Positions 15,541-23,554 of a DNA stretch of 34,947 nucleotides are shown piece after piece. Source of the DNA: CAYVLA01 sp964549615 [NCBI: uncultured Thermococci archaeon] (GTDB lineage Archaea; CAYQAE01; CAYVLA01); NCBI GenBank assembly GCA_964549615.1, contig CAZJVP010000067.1, positions 1-34,947 of the forward strand, read 5' to 3'. Numbering within the stretch: the first letter of the stretch is position 1; the number at the start of each line of letters is the position of its first letter. The position numbers and the translations under genes are program-made. Below the pieces are notes generated by a model. That model saw nothing but the letters and a program-made list of their open reading frames with translations, did no database searches and was not told where the DNA came from.

Positions 15541-16818
15541 CTAGACATCCAGTGGCCTATCCGTCAGCCTAGTCATCCGGACTTCTCTGTACAGCTTCCG
15601 CCGGACCATCACGGACCAGAGAACGAGGCCGCAGACCATGGCGGTTCCGGTTACGGCAAGCCACTCGATGACGTATATCCAGAACAGGGCCTTGTCCTTC
15701 AGCTCTAGCGCCTTGATCTCAAGATCCGCCAACATTTCGCCCGCATTGCGATAGCTTTCCAAAGCTTCCTCAAAACGAAGTTCAAAGTACTGGGGCCTTG
15801 CGTCCAAGATGACCTGGTCGATCTCATCCATCGCCTCCACGAACTTGCCCGTGTTCGCGCCGAACCTGTCACAGAACTCCAGCAGGCTTAGAAGAAGCGA
15901 CTTCCTGATGGCTATCTCCGACATCTTGAACCTCAGGGCATGGACGAGGTCTATGTCCTGTGGGACGGGGCGGTTATCCAGGTAGATCATCAGGTTGCTG
16001 CCGAAGTCTATGTAGTATGTCCAAACCGGGTTCATCCTGTTGAAGAAGTATATCTCGCCCGTGTAGGCGAAGACCCTTGCGCCGTTCTGCAGGTCCCATG
16101 TTACCATCGCAGGGTCGTTGCCGTACGAAGACCCCTCCACATGCGCGAGCGTTTGTGAGCCCTCCTTGGTCCTCACAAGGTTGTGGTGGAAGTCGGTCAT
16201 GAAGTAAGCGTTCTCCCTCTTCCAGGGCAGGCTGCTGATGAACTCGTGCTCCCATTCATCGATGACTAAGCGAAGCCCAAAGTTTGGGTACTGCACCCAG
16301 GTGTCCGGCACGTCGATGGTGGGGAGCAGCTCCCCAACAGAGGTATCGCCCCAGGGCGGGCGGGCAAACGCCCCGCCGAACGTCTCCCAACCGCCAGCCA
16401 TGAAGAGGCCCATCCCGGCATCCCTCACCCCTGCAGCCAGCATCTCGATGTTCTTCGGGCCGACCGCCTCCCGGTTTGCGTTGGAGAGGACTATGACGTC
16501 AAAGCGCGAACAGAGATCGCGATAGCTGCGCGGCATGTAAAGCCGCACTATTCGGTAGACCTGGCTCTCCCCTTCAGCTTGCTGGATCGGGCCCCAGCCG
16601 GCCCAGTCCCTGAGGGTTGCCTGTACGAAGGTCAGCGAGAACAGTGGATCGTTTCTCATCTCCCAGAAGGGCCGCGACCGTGCGATGCACCCGACGTAGA
16701 GGACGCCGATCCGGCCGTCCTCCAGTGCGGCACAATCCGGCGCCTGGCCGAACAGCTGGAGGGCCAAGAGCGCGCATACAAAGAGAGCCGCTGCAATGGA
16801 GCGATTCGCCGGCCTCAA
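15541..16818 (-). CDS. Membrane-anchored GATase1-like protein, copy 2
   Basis: A 425-residue paralogue of the 12114-13346 protein with the same plan. It has a signal peptide (about 7-31), then a GATase1-like domain with FMAGGWETFGG and GDTSVGELLPT matching the PF07090 signature, again without a nucleophile Cys. A helical segment (about 315-375) and one transmembrane helix (about 382-404) follow, with tail MVRRKLYREVRMTRL. The last 45 residues of the two copies align almost residue for residue, while the N-terminal domains have diverged. The start is probably TTG 16818, since no ATG or GTG exists upstream in frame. A TATA-like AGATATTTG (about 16845-16853) lies 32 bases away. Ligand or partner unknown. 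Confidence 0.82.
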   Translation of the reverse strand: MRPANRSIAAALFVCALLALQLFGQAPDCAALEDGRIGVLYVGCIARSRPFWEMRNDPLFSLTFVQATLRDWAGWGPIQQAEGESQVYRIVRLYMPRSYRDLCSRFDVIVLSNANREAVGPKNIEMLAAGVRDAGMGLFMAGGWETFGGAFARPPWGDTSVGELLPTIDVPDTWVQYPNFGLRLVIDEWEHEFISSLPWKRENAYFMTDFHHNLVRTKEGSQTLAHVEGSSYGNDPAMVTWDLQNGARVFAYTGEIYFFNRMNPVWTYYIDFGSNLMIYLDNRPVPQDIDLVHALRFKMSEIAIRKSLLLSLLEFCDRFGANTGKFVEAMDEIDQVILDARPQYFELRFEEALESYRNAGEMLADLEIKALELKDKALFWIYVIEWLAVTGTAMVCGLVLWSVMVRRKLYREVRMTRLTDRPLDV

Positions 16819-16844
16819 CCGTATACATATCCCACCGAAGCCTC

Positions 16845-16853
16845 AAATATCTT
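16845..16853 (-). promoter_or_regulatory. TATA-like element for GATase1-like copy 2
   Basis: AGATATTTG on the minus strand lies about 32 bases before TTG 16818, in an AT-rich dip. A second AT-rich motif, ATATGTATAC, lies between it and the start. Confidence 0.4.
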
Positions 16854-16940
16854 GGCCCCAAATGCCGAGGCCGAGCCTGAGATATCCTCGAAACGTCTTG
16901 AGCTGCCAATCCCCCGGATGCATTCTTTACGCCGCCCCGA

Positions 16941-18008
16941 CTAGCACCGGACGGGCAGCCGACCGTGCTTCATCACGGTCTGCGTGATGGCCTCAAGCCC
17001 ACGGTCCCTCTGGGCGGGCGGCACCGTCTCGGTTATGCCAAGGACGAGGCCTTTTCCGGGGCTTGCCTGGCTCAAGAGATTTCGCACGTACCCTCGTATC
17101 CCCTCGGAAGCCCTGTAGAATATGACCTCGGGGATGTTGACCCAAATGGCGAGCTTCTCGCCCCATAGGGCTCGCGCCTCCCTGAGCCCGAGGTCCCCGA
17201 TGGGGGGCGGCGTGAAGGCCTCCACCACGTCCAGGCCCGTCTCCGGCAGCAGATCCTTTAAGCACCTCAACCGCCCGTCCATGTGTGACTGGACGATCTT
17301 TCCCCCGGAGTGCAGAATGTCGGAGTAGCTCTGGTAGTAAGGGATGCAGTAGCGACGGAAAAGGTCGGGATTCACCAAGACCCCGTCGATGTTGTCGCCC
17401 ACGTTCACTATCCTCGGCGGGGCACGAGCGACGATCCTCATCCTCTCCTGGACCTTCAGGTCGATCGCCTCCATCAGCTCCTCCACCTTCTCCCTCCTCC
17501 TCCTGAGCTCGACGACGAACCTCCTGAAGCCCATGTAGTTGACGATCAGTTGCATGAGGGGCGTGTAGCCCGTGCCGACCTGAAGGACGCCGTGGTCGGC
17601 AACCTCCTGCATCCTTTGCTCCAAGTCCGCGTATGCAGGCTTGCAGACCTCATCCTCGATGATGAACTTCACGACCCTGTAGTCATCCGGCCCCTTGATC
17701 ATCCGCTCGACGACCCATCTGTCTCCCCTTTCTCCACCCTCGGACGGCAGGTTTATCCTAGTCTTCTGGGTCACCTCGCCAACGGGCGTCTTGTAGGTCG
17801 TGACGGAATAGTCGCCCAGCGTCTGCGTCTCTGAGGTCACGTTGGGCGTGGAGGCCTTGAAGACCGATGTCGGATACGCGATCCCCATGCCCGCCTTCAG
17901 CAGCGCCTCGAGTACCTGAGGGTCCCGCGGGGTGTGCCCTTTCTTGGGCATCCACGGCACGTAGTCCGGCTCGCCCCAGGTCAAGGCTTGTATCGCCCTC
18001 TCCCTCAT
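16941..18008 (-). CDS. URO-D superfamily protein 1
   Basis: A 355-residue TIM-barrel protein of the uroporphyrinogen decarboxylase / cobalamin-methyltransferase superfamily. It starts MRERAIQALTWGEPDYVPW, the superfamily opening. It contains VQSHMDGRLRCLKDLL and VVEAFTPPPIGD, typical of an uncharacterised subgroup in which a His and Asp face the barrel mouth. The Arg/Asp set of genuine HemE is missing, so tetrapyrrole decarboxylation is unlikely. Methyl transfer or action on small organic substrates is possible. ATG 18008 is preferred; the frame stays open to 18140 but that part covers the promoter. It is divergent from the DapA-like gene across a palindrome at 18071-18084. Confidence 0.85.
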   Translation of the reverse strand: MRERAIQALTWGEPDYVPWMPKKGHTPRDPQVLEALLKAGMGIAYPTSVFKASTPNVTSETQTLGDYSVTTYKTPVGEVTQKTRINLPSEGGERGDRWVVERMIKGPDDYRVVKFIIEDEVCKPAYADLEQRMQEVADHGVLQVGTGYTPLMQLIVNYMGFRRFVVELRRRREKVEELMEAIDLKVQERMRIVARAPPRIVNVGDNIDGVLVNPDLFRRYCIPYYQSYSDILHSGGKIVQSHMDGRLRCLKDLLPETGLDVVEAFTPPPIGDLGLREARALWGEKLAIWVNIPEVIFYRASEGIRGYVRNLLSQASPGKGLVLGITETVPPAQRDRGLEAITQTVMKHGRLPVRC

Positions 18009-18070
18009 CCTCAACTGGATCACCGCGGCCAGCCGTGGGACGCTCTTCAGGTTCGCCTTTCTGGGGATAT

Positions 18071-18084
18071 CTACATTTATGTAG
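18071..18084. promoter_or_regulatory. Palindrome over a divergent promoter
   Basis: CTACAT-TT-ATGTAG is a 6-bp inverted repeat with a 2-bp centre, lying between the divergent URO-D and DapA-like genes. The AT-rich core also looks like a TATA element in both directions (ATTTATG / CATAAATG). A regulator bound here would block both promoters. Confidence 0.5.
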
Positions 18085-18154
18085 CACCGATCTGCATGGC
18101 CCGCAGAGGGCACAGGACTTGCGCACGATAACGCACCCAATAACCGGAAAGGAG

Positions 18155-19147
18155 ATGCCCGAGTTCCTCACTGGCGTCATCACCCCCATGCTGACGGCGT
18201 TGAATGAGGACCTCACGCTCGACGAGGAAGGCAACAGATCGCTCATCCAGTGGTACAAGAAGACGGGCGCAGTGACCACGGTCTTCGCCAGATCCGGGGT
18301 GGGGCAGATGGCACATTTCTCCTTCGAACAGGTCAAGACTCTCATCGACATCGCGGTGGACGAGGCAGGGGACGAGATCTTCGTCCTTGCCGGGACGTCC
18401 GGGACGCTCGGCGGGCGAGATCCGGCCAGAAGACCGTCGGAGCAGAAATACGTGGAGGAGACGCTGGAGCTCAGCCGTTACGCTGAAAGGCAAGGGGCAA
18501 CGGGCGTTGTCATCGTATGCCTGGGCTTGGAACCCTCCTCCAACCTGGCGGACAAGATCTTCGACTTTTTCAAAAGGGTCAATGCCTCGATCGACATCCC
18601 CATAGTGATCTACGAACCGCCCGCGACAAACCCAGCCTACAGCATAACCCCTGCCCTCCTCCACAGGCTTGCGGACCTGCCCAAGGTCAAAGGGATGAAG
18701 CTGTCCTCCCCCGACATGCTCAAGTTCGGGCTACTTTGCGATGCGACCAAGGACCAGGACTTCACCATGATCTCAGGGCACGAGGGCGCCTTCCTCACCT
18801 CGCTCGTCTTGGGCGCAGGCGGGGTGATAGGTGGAGGCTGCAACACCCACCCAGAGCTGATACGCGAGATCTTCGACGCCTTCATGGCGGGAGACTGGGA
18901 GAGGGCTCGAAGGGCACAGTTCGAAGTTGCCAGGCTGTTGGGAACGAGGACGCTGGTCCGCGACCCTTACTCGGGGGTTGCTCTCAACGCAGCAAAGATC
19001 TACCTTGCCAGGAAGGGCGTGAAGGTCAAGCCGTACCATTGGCCGGAAGGGAGGTCCGAAAGCGGAAGAACGGACCTAACCGAGAAGGATCTGGACCTGG
19101 CCAAGAAGGCGATAGATGAGGCGCTGCAGTCGATCAGGAGAATCTAG
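18155..19147 (+). CDS. DapA/NAL-family class I aldolase
   Basis: A 330-residue TIM-barrel lyase of the dihydrodipicolinate synthase / N-acetylneuraminate lyase family. Tyr153 (IYEPP) and the Schiff-base Lys182 (GMKLSS) are the catalytic pair. The phosphate- or carboxylate-binding GTSGTL motif is near 80-85 where DapA has GTGSN. The late motif GAGGVIGGGCNTHPE is standard. With no lysine genes nearby and carbohydrate genes all around, a role in cleaving 2-keto-3-deoxy sugar acids is more likely than lysine synthesis. The ATG at 18155 directly follows GGAAAGGAG. The frame runs further upstream but over the promoter. Its TAG overlaps the stop of the convergent URO-D gene. Confidence 0.9.
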   Translation: MPEFLTGVITPMLTALNEDLTLDEEGNRSLIQWYKKTGAVTTVFARSGVGQMAHFSFEQVKTLIDIAVDEAGDEIFVLAGTSGTLGGRDPARRPSEQKYVEETLELSRYAERQGATGVVIVCLGLEPSSNLADKIFDFFKRVNASIDIPIVIYEPPATNPAYSITPALLHRLADLPKVKGMKLSSPDMLKFGLLCDATKDQDFTMISGHEGAFLTSLVLGAGGVIGGGCNTHPELIREIFDAFMAGDWERARRAQFEVARLLGTRTLVRDPYSGVALNAAKIYLARKGVKVKPYHWPEGRSESGRTDLTEKDLDLAKKAIDEALQSIRRI

Positions 19148-20193
19148 AAAGCCTTCCAGCCCTCTTCGTATCCCTTCTCGTACATCGCGACGACGTTCTC
19201 GGGCGGGGTGTTCGCCTGTATGTTGTGGCATGGCGCCAAAATGTAGCCGCCTCCCCTGCCCAGGATGCGCAGGTTCTCCACGACCTCCCTCCTGACATCC
19301 TCCACCGTTCCGAACGGCAGGGTCTGCTGGTTGTCCATCCCCCCGTGGAAGACCAGTTTCTGGCCGAAGTCGCGCTTCAGCCCCTCCCGGTCCATGCCCC
19401 TGCAGCGCCACTGAATGGGGTTGAGCACGTCTATGCCGGCCCTCACCATGTCCGGAAGTATCTGCCGGATGGCCCCGTCGCTGTGGTGGAACACATACGC
19501 CCCTTCGGAGTGTGCAAGATCGATCACCCGCTTCATCCTAGGGATCAGGAACTCCCTTATCTGCGCAGGCGACATCAAAAGGCCAGTCTGGGATCCCAGG
19601 TCCTCCGCCACATAGGTGATCATCACCTGGCCCGGGATCTGCTCATAGATCCTTCGGGTGTTCTCGTAGGCCAGATCGAACAGCTTGTCCAAGCAGTAAT
19701 GAACGATGTCTGGGTGACGGACGAGGTCAACATAGCCCTGCCACTGTCCGCGAAGATTCTTGTAGACCAAGAACGGCTCAGACCCACCACCCCTGATGGG
19801 GCGGTTTTCCATCCCCTTGATCTGGCCCGGTATGCCAGAGTAATCCCACCAATCCGGGTCGGGCCACTCATAGTTCCGCTTGATCTCCTCCAGACTTGAG
19901 TACTGGGCGAGCGGGTGGTACACAACCTCGGTGTACACGCCGGTTCCGTAGTGGACGTCCTTGTACCTGCAACCGTAGATATCCTCCCCCTCCGGCGGCT
20001 TCGGCCCGACGTACCTGGGGGCCACCGTAACCGGCGTGTCGATGTGGAGGATCTCCAAGGCTTCGTCCAGATTCTTGCAACCCAGATACCTGACCAACCT
20101 CTCGTTTGCCTCGTTCGTCGCCCAGTAGTCCATGGGCACCCGGTCAGGCCTCCTTCGCTGAAGCACCGCGAGCCAACGCTCCCTGGGGGTCAT
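19144..20193 (-). CDS. URO-D superfamily protein 2
   Basis: A 349-residue protein starting MTPRERWLAVLQRRRPDRVP. Motifs are AYVFHHSDGAIRQILPDM, LVFHGGMDNQQTLPFG and ILAPCHNIQANTPPENV, the last typical of URO-D-like proteins related to MtaA/MtbA methylcobamide:CoM methyltransferases. His and Cys in these motifs could bind zinc for thiol activation, but this is inference. A TATA-like CAAATAAACG around 20237 lies about 44 bases from ATG 20193, so the leader is about 18 bases. It diverges strongly from the other two copies here, so this is not a recent tandem duplication. Its stop shares the CTAG at 19144-19147 with the DapA-like gene. Confidence 0.87.
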   Translation of the reverse strand: MTPRERWLAVLQRRRPDRVPMDYWATNEANERLVRYLGCKNLDEALEILHIDTPVTVAPRYVGPKPPEGEDIYGCRYKDVHYGTGVYTEVVYHPLAQYSSLEEIKRNYEWPDPDWWDYSGIPGQIKGMENRPIRGGGSEPFLVYKNLRGQWQGYVDLVRHPDIVHYCLDKLFDLAYENTRRIYEQIPGQVMITYVAEDLGSQTGLLMSPAQIREFLIPRMKRVIDLAHSEGAYVFHHSDGAIRQILPDMVRAGIDVLNPIQWRCRGMDREGLKRDFGQKLVFHGGMDNQQTLPFGTVEDVRREVVENLRILGRGGGYILAPCHNIQANTPPENVVAMYEKGYEEGWKAF

Positions 20194-20388
20194 GGTTTCC
20201 TTTGGCAGACTATCCGCTCCTCTCCCGCGGGTCGCCAGCAGGCGTTTATTTGTTTCACTGTGGGGCAGGCGCACGGAGCCGCAGCGAGCCCATGAAGCGC
20301 TAGCACTTGCCGCTGGGACGCCGCGTCCATTCGCCACAAGCATGCCTTTTCCGCACGTCGGGTCGGTTCTCACGAAGGTCGAGCGTAT

Positions 20389-21498
20389 CTACGCCTGTAC
20401 TGCAGCCGGCCCGAGGTCGAATCCGGCCTTCATGGCTCGGTACCTCTGGTAGTGGCAGAAATTCTGCCAGGAGATGTCGGGGGGCACGGAGTGGTCGATG
20501 TGGGCGATGTACCCGCCCGTAGCGACGACCGGCCAGACCCTGTCCACCTCGGCCTCTATCTCGGCTTTTCCTTTGGTGAGGGCCTGCTTGTCGATGCCGC
20601 CGAACATGACCAGTTTCCGTCCATACTCCTTCCTGAGTTGTCGCACGTCCATGCCGGACCGCACCTCAAGCGGCCAGATGGCGTTGAGCCCGGCCTTGAG
20701 CCATAGGGGGATGAGGGTGCGCACATCGCCATCGCTGTCCACGCCGATCAAGTCCACGCCTCGCGATCGCAGGTACTTGCACACTATCCTGTACCTAGGA
20801 AGCATGAACTCCTTAAACATCTCGGGGGCAAGCAGGGGCCCGGTTCGGTACGCCATGTCCTCCCAGAAGCCGAATATGTCGATGTCGACATCGTCCAGCA
20901 TCTTGCCCAGGATGGCGAGGAGAACCTCAACACGCTGATCCATCATCTTCTCGACGAATTCCGGCCTCTCGTAGAAGGCCCTGCAAAGGTTCTTCAGGCC
21001 CAGCAGGTTCCGCAACGGGCCGAAGAAGCCGCCCCACCTGTCCGGGAAGTACATCAGCGGCGCGGTCCTTTTCTTCCACTCCTTCACTCTCGCCTCCCAG
21101 TCCTTCGGGAATCTCTCATCCAGCTTGGGCGCCAGCCTCTCTCTGACCAGACGATCGAAGTCCTCCTCGGTCTCCACCGGGAACTTCACGAACTGGGGCA
21201 TGCTCGACCAGCCCCTGTGCTCCTTGAACTCACGCTTCAGGATGCCCTCGTGGTCGATGTAAAGGACGGTTTCAGTGGTCTCCTCGATGACGGTCTTCTC
21301 GAACGGGGGCCAGGGGCCAGCCGATACCGGCACGCCCAGCATCGGGTCGTGGGGGAATATCTCGTGTATCGGGCGCCCGTCCCAGCCCTCTTTTCGCCAT
21401 CTGGCTTCGGTCTCGGGCCACGTTCCCTCGCCCGAGATCCAAGGCCGGTCGGGCTTCTCAAAGTGTGTTATGGCATGGTACCTTTCCCTCGGGGTCAT
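20389..21498 (-). CDS. URO-D superfamily protein 3
   Basis: A 369-residue protein starting MTPRERYHAITHFEKPDRPW. The C-terminal half has DLIGVDSDGDVRTLIP, LVMFGGIDKQAL and IAHIDHSVPPDISW. The family Cys near the C-terminus is replaced by this His-Ile-Asp-His motif, so any zinc site differs from that of copy 2. It also has an insertion with WKKRTAPLMYFPDRWGG. TATA element TTTAAG at 21524-21529 lies 27 bases before ATG 21498, defining a leaderless start. The frame stays open to 21999 but that part is antisense-like noise through the promoter and into the ADH synthase gene. It is on the same strand as copy 2, separated by about 195 bases that hold copy 2's promoter. Confidence 0.87.
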   Translation of the reverse strand: MTPRERYHAITHFEKPDRPWISGEGTWPETEARWRKEGWDGRPIHEIFPHDPMLGVPVSAGPWPPFEKTVIEETTETVLYIDHEGILKREFKEHRGWSSMPQFVKFPVETEEDFDRLVRERLAPKLDERFPKDWEARVKEWKKRTAPLMYFPDRWGGFFGPLRNLLGLKNLCRAFYERPEFVEKMMDQRVEVLLAILGKMLDDVDIDIFGFWEDMAYRTGPLLAPEMFKEFMLPRYRIVCKYLRSRGVDLIGVDSDGDVRTLIPLWLKAGLNAIWPLEVRSGMDVRQLRKEYGRKLVMFGGIDKQALTKGKAEIEAEVDRVWPVVATGGYIAHIDHSVPPDISWQNFCHYQRYRAMKAGFDLGPAAVQA

Positions 21499-21523
21499 GC
21501 GCGCAGGCCGGAAGGCGGCCAAA

Positions 21524-21530
21524 CTTAAAT
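21524..21530 (-). promoter_or_regulatory. TATA element for URO-D protein 3
   Basis: ATTTAAG on the minus strand, centred 27 bases from ATG 21498. It excludes the longer open frame. Confidence 0.6.
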
Positions 21531-21593
21531 GAATGGGTGGTCGCCTCCAGCTGGCGGCAGTGGAGCTTTCCTGGAAACGATTCCGGCGTCCGG

Positions 21594-22400
21594 CTAATCC
21601 CGTCGCGCAAGCTCCCGCATGGCCTCGTCCACCCCCATGTTCTCGTGGACTATGCCCGCTATCGCCCAAACCATCTTCGTCGGGTCCTTTGCCTGGAAGA
21701 CATTCCTCCCGATGCTTGCGCCTGCTGCGCCAGCCTGGACGGCTCCCCAAACCGTCTGCAGCAGCTCCTTTTCCTGGCCTCTTGCGGGTCCTCCGGCTAT
21801 TACCACGGGCGCGGGGCATCCCTTGACGACTTCCCTGAATGAGTCGATATCTCCGGTGTAGTTGGTCTTCACTATGTCGGCGCCCAGTTCGGCCCCGACC
21901 CTGGCCGCAAGCTTCACCGAATCGACGTCGAACTCGCTTGGCACCTTCGGGCCCCTGGGGTACATCATGGCAACGAGCGGCATTCCCCAGTGCATGCACT
22001 TCTTTGACACGCGGCCAAGGCTTGCGAGCATCTCGGATTCGTTCTCGGCCCCTACGTTGATGTGCACGCTGACAGCGTCTGCTCCAAGTTTTATCGCTTC
22101 CTCAACCGTCATGACCAGAACTTTGTTGTCCGGGTTGGGCGAAAGCTTGGTGCTTGCCGAAAGGTGCAGTATGAGGCCGATGTCCCTACCGTAGTGCCTG
22201 TGGCCGAACATCACCAAGCCCCTGTGCCCGATGACGGCGTTGGCCCCGCCGTTTGCCACCTGATCCACTGCCCTCGCCATGTCTATGAGGCCGGGAACCG
22301 GGCCGAGCGTGACGCCGTGATCCATCGGTACGATCACCGTCTTGCCCGTCTCCCTGTTCATGATCCTTTCCATTCTAACTGCTTTGCCTATCTGGGTCAT
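21594..22400 (-). CDS. aroA': 2-amino-3,7-dideoxy-D-threo-hept-6-ulosonate synthase
   Basis: A 268-residue class I aldolase-type enzyme that makes the precursor of 3-dehydroquinate in the archaeal aromatic amino acid pathway, replacing DAHP synthase. It is very similar to Methanocaldococcus MJ0400. The catalytic residues described there (Asp33, Tyr153, Lys184) match D27 in PMDHGV, Y147 in MMYPRG and K178 in [10 protein letters not shown], each with a constant offset of six. The phosphate-binding GGPARG and GASIGRN motifs follow. ATG 22400 is 29 bases from the TATA element at 22425-22433. The partner dehydroquinate synthase II is not in the window. A class I fructose-bisphosphate aldolase is the alternative, but the MJ0400 match is close. 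Confidence 0.9.
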   Translation of the reverse strand: MTQIGKAVRMERIMNRETGKTVIVPMDHGVTLGPVPGLIDMARAVDQVANGGANAVIGHRGLVMFGHRHYGRDIGLILHLSASTKLSPNPDNKVLVMTVEEAIKLGADAVSVHINVGAENESEMLASLGRVSKKCMHWGMPLVAMMYPRGPKVPSEFDVDSVKLAARVGAELGADIVKTNYTGDIDSFREVVKGCPAPVVIAGGPARGQEKELLQTVWGAVQAGAAGASIGRNVFQAKDPTKMVWAIAGIVHENMGVDEAMRELARRD

Positions 22401-22424
22401 GTGTTGGGCAAGGCCTCCGCGGAC

Positions 22425-22433
22425 CGTAAATAG
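22425..22433 (-). promoter_or_regulatory. TATA element for ADH synthase
   Basis: CTATTTACG on the minus strand, centred 29 bases before ATG 22400. Confidence 0.5.
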
Positions 22434-22738
22434 GTATCCATAGAGTCGTCGAGTCCCGTATTGCTCAACGCTGGCCGCCGAGGTCCCGACGAACACCTTG
22501 GCATGGCCGTCCAGCCTCCCTCGACGATCCTGAGTAGGGGCGGACGAACCGTTGTATGGGGCCTACGTATGTGGCCGGTCGTAGGATCGTGTACTTCGAG
22601 GATGCCCTTCGGCCAGGTTATCTGGCAGCCGATCGACTTCCTGGGGCGGAGAATCCCGGCCAATCACTCCTCGTCCCGTTACTGGCTGCGCCAGCCCCTT
22701 CGCCTGGTCCGCGGAGGAGCCGAGCGTGCGTCCCAGCC
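22434..22738. other. Intergenic stretch without a supported gene
   Basis: About 305 bases between the ADH synthase promoter and the end of the ECF operon. Short frames exist on both strands (for example from ATG 22556, plus), but they lack motifs and a plausible promoter. No terminator-like T run was seen after the operon. Confidence 0.4.
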
Positions 22739-23554
22739 CTACCTGATGAGCACTACAGCCGCCGAAACGATCCCCAACGAACCCAATGAAACGGCCCAGT
22801 CGCAGAGGCGGAGGCGACTCTCCCTCAGGAAGGTTCGCCTGCCCTTAAGGCCAAAGCCCCTTCCTTCCATGGACACCGATATGGTGCCTATCCTTTCCAG
22901 GGCCGAGACGATGAGGGGCGTGAAGGTATACCTTGCCAGACGCACAAGGGCGCGAGGCCCGGGGACATCGATCTTCAAACCCCTGGCCAGCTGGGCCCTC
23001 CTCACGGTATTGGCCTCAAGCTGGAATATCGGGATGAACCTGAGGGCGAGAACGAGCATGAAGCCGTACCTGTAGGGCACGCCGTGGCTAATCAAGGAGC
23101 ACGCAAGCCGTGCGGGCTCGGTTGTCGTCACGAAAAAGATGCTGGAAATCAGTATCATCAGCAGCCTCGAGGCCATCACTGCCCCCTTTACAAGCCCGCC
23201 GGAAGTTATCACAAGGTCGGCCCCGATCCCCACAGCCCGAAGGTCAAGGCCGCACAAGGGCCTGCCTGCCCGGGTGAAGAGGACCTGTAGGAGGAAAAGG
23301 ATTGCCAGCAGCCAGATGAGGAACCTGAGCCTCCCTAGGATCCTACGCAGGCCGACCCTGGACCTCCATACCAGAATGAACGCCGACGCCAAACCAGCCA
23401 GCATGAGGCACAAACTACGGGCAAGGACGGCGAGAGCGCAGAAACACGAGAGGATCACGATCTTGGTGAGCGGATCGAGCCGGTGTGCGAACGACTCACC
23501 ATCTGCGTATCCAAGCACGCTCAAGAGCCTCTCCACCCCTCGGGCAGATACCAT
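22739..23554 (-). CDS. ecfT: ECF transporter transmembrane coupling protein EcfT
   Basis: Membrane scaffold (T component) that couples the ATPases to the S component in an energy-coupling-factor importer. It has 271 residues with transmembrane helices in about 32-62, 78-95, 125-145 and 160-178. The two cytoplasmic coupling motifs are present: RRAQLARGLKID with ARG at 190-192, and SMEGRGFGLKGRR at 228-240. The start ATG 23554 overlaps the end of the ATPase gene by 34 bases, and it is the last gene of a four-gene operon. A final hydrophobic helix (about 250-270) completes the protein. Confidence 0.92.
   Translation of the reverse strand: MVSARGVERLLSVLGYADGESFAHRLDPLTKIVILSCFCALAVLARSLCLMLAGLASAFILVWRSRVGLRRILGRLRFLIWLLAILFLLQVLFTRAGRPLCGLDLRAVGIGADLVITSGGLVKGAVMASRLLMILISSIFFVTTTEPARLACSLISHGVPYRYGFMLVLALRFIPIFQLEANTVRRAQLARGLKIDVPGPRALVRLARYTFTPLIVSALERIGTISVSMEGRGFGLKGRRTFLRESRLRLCDWAVSLGSLGIVSAAVVLIR

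Noticed and set aside
21499-21999. N-terminal 167-residue extension of URO-D protein 3
   Set aside because: It crosses a TATA element and the antisense-frame of the ADH synthase gene, and is low-complexity Arg/Gly sequence.
22556-22789. 77-residue plus-strand frame
   Set aside because: It has no promoter at the right distance, its second half is antisense to ecfT, and there is no motif.
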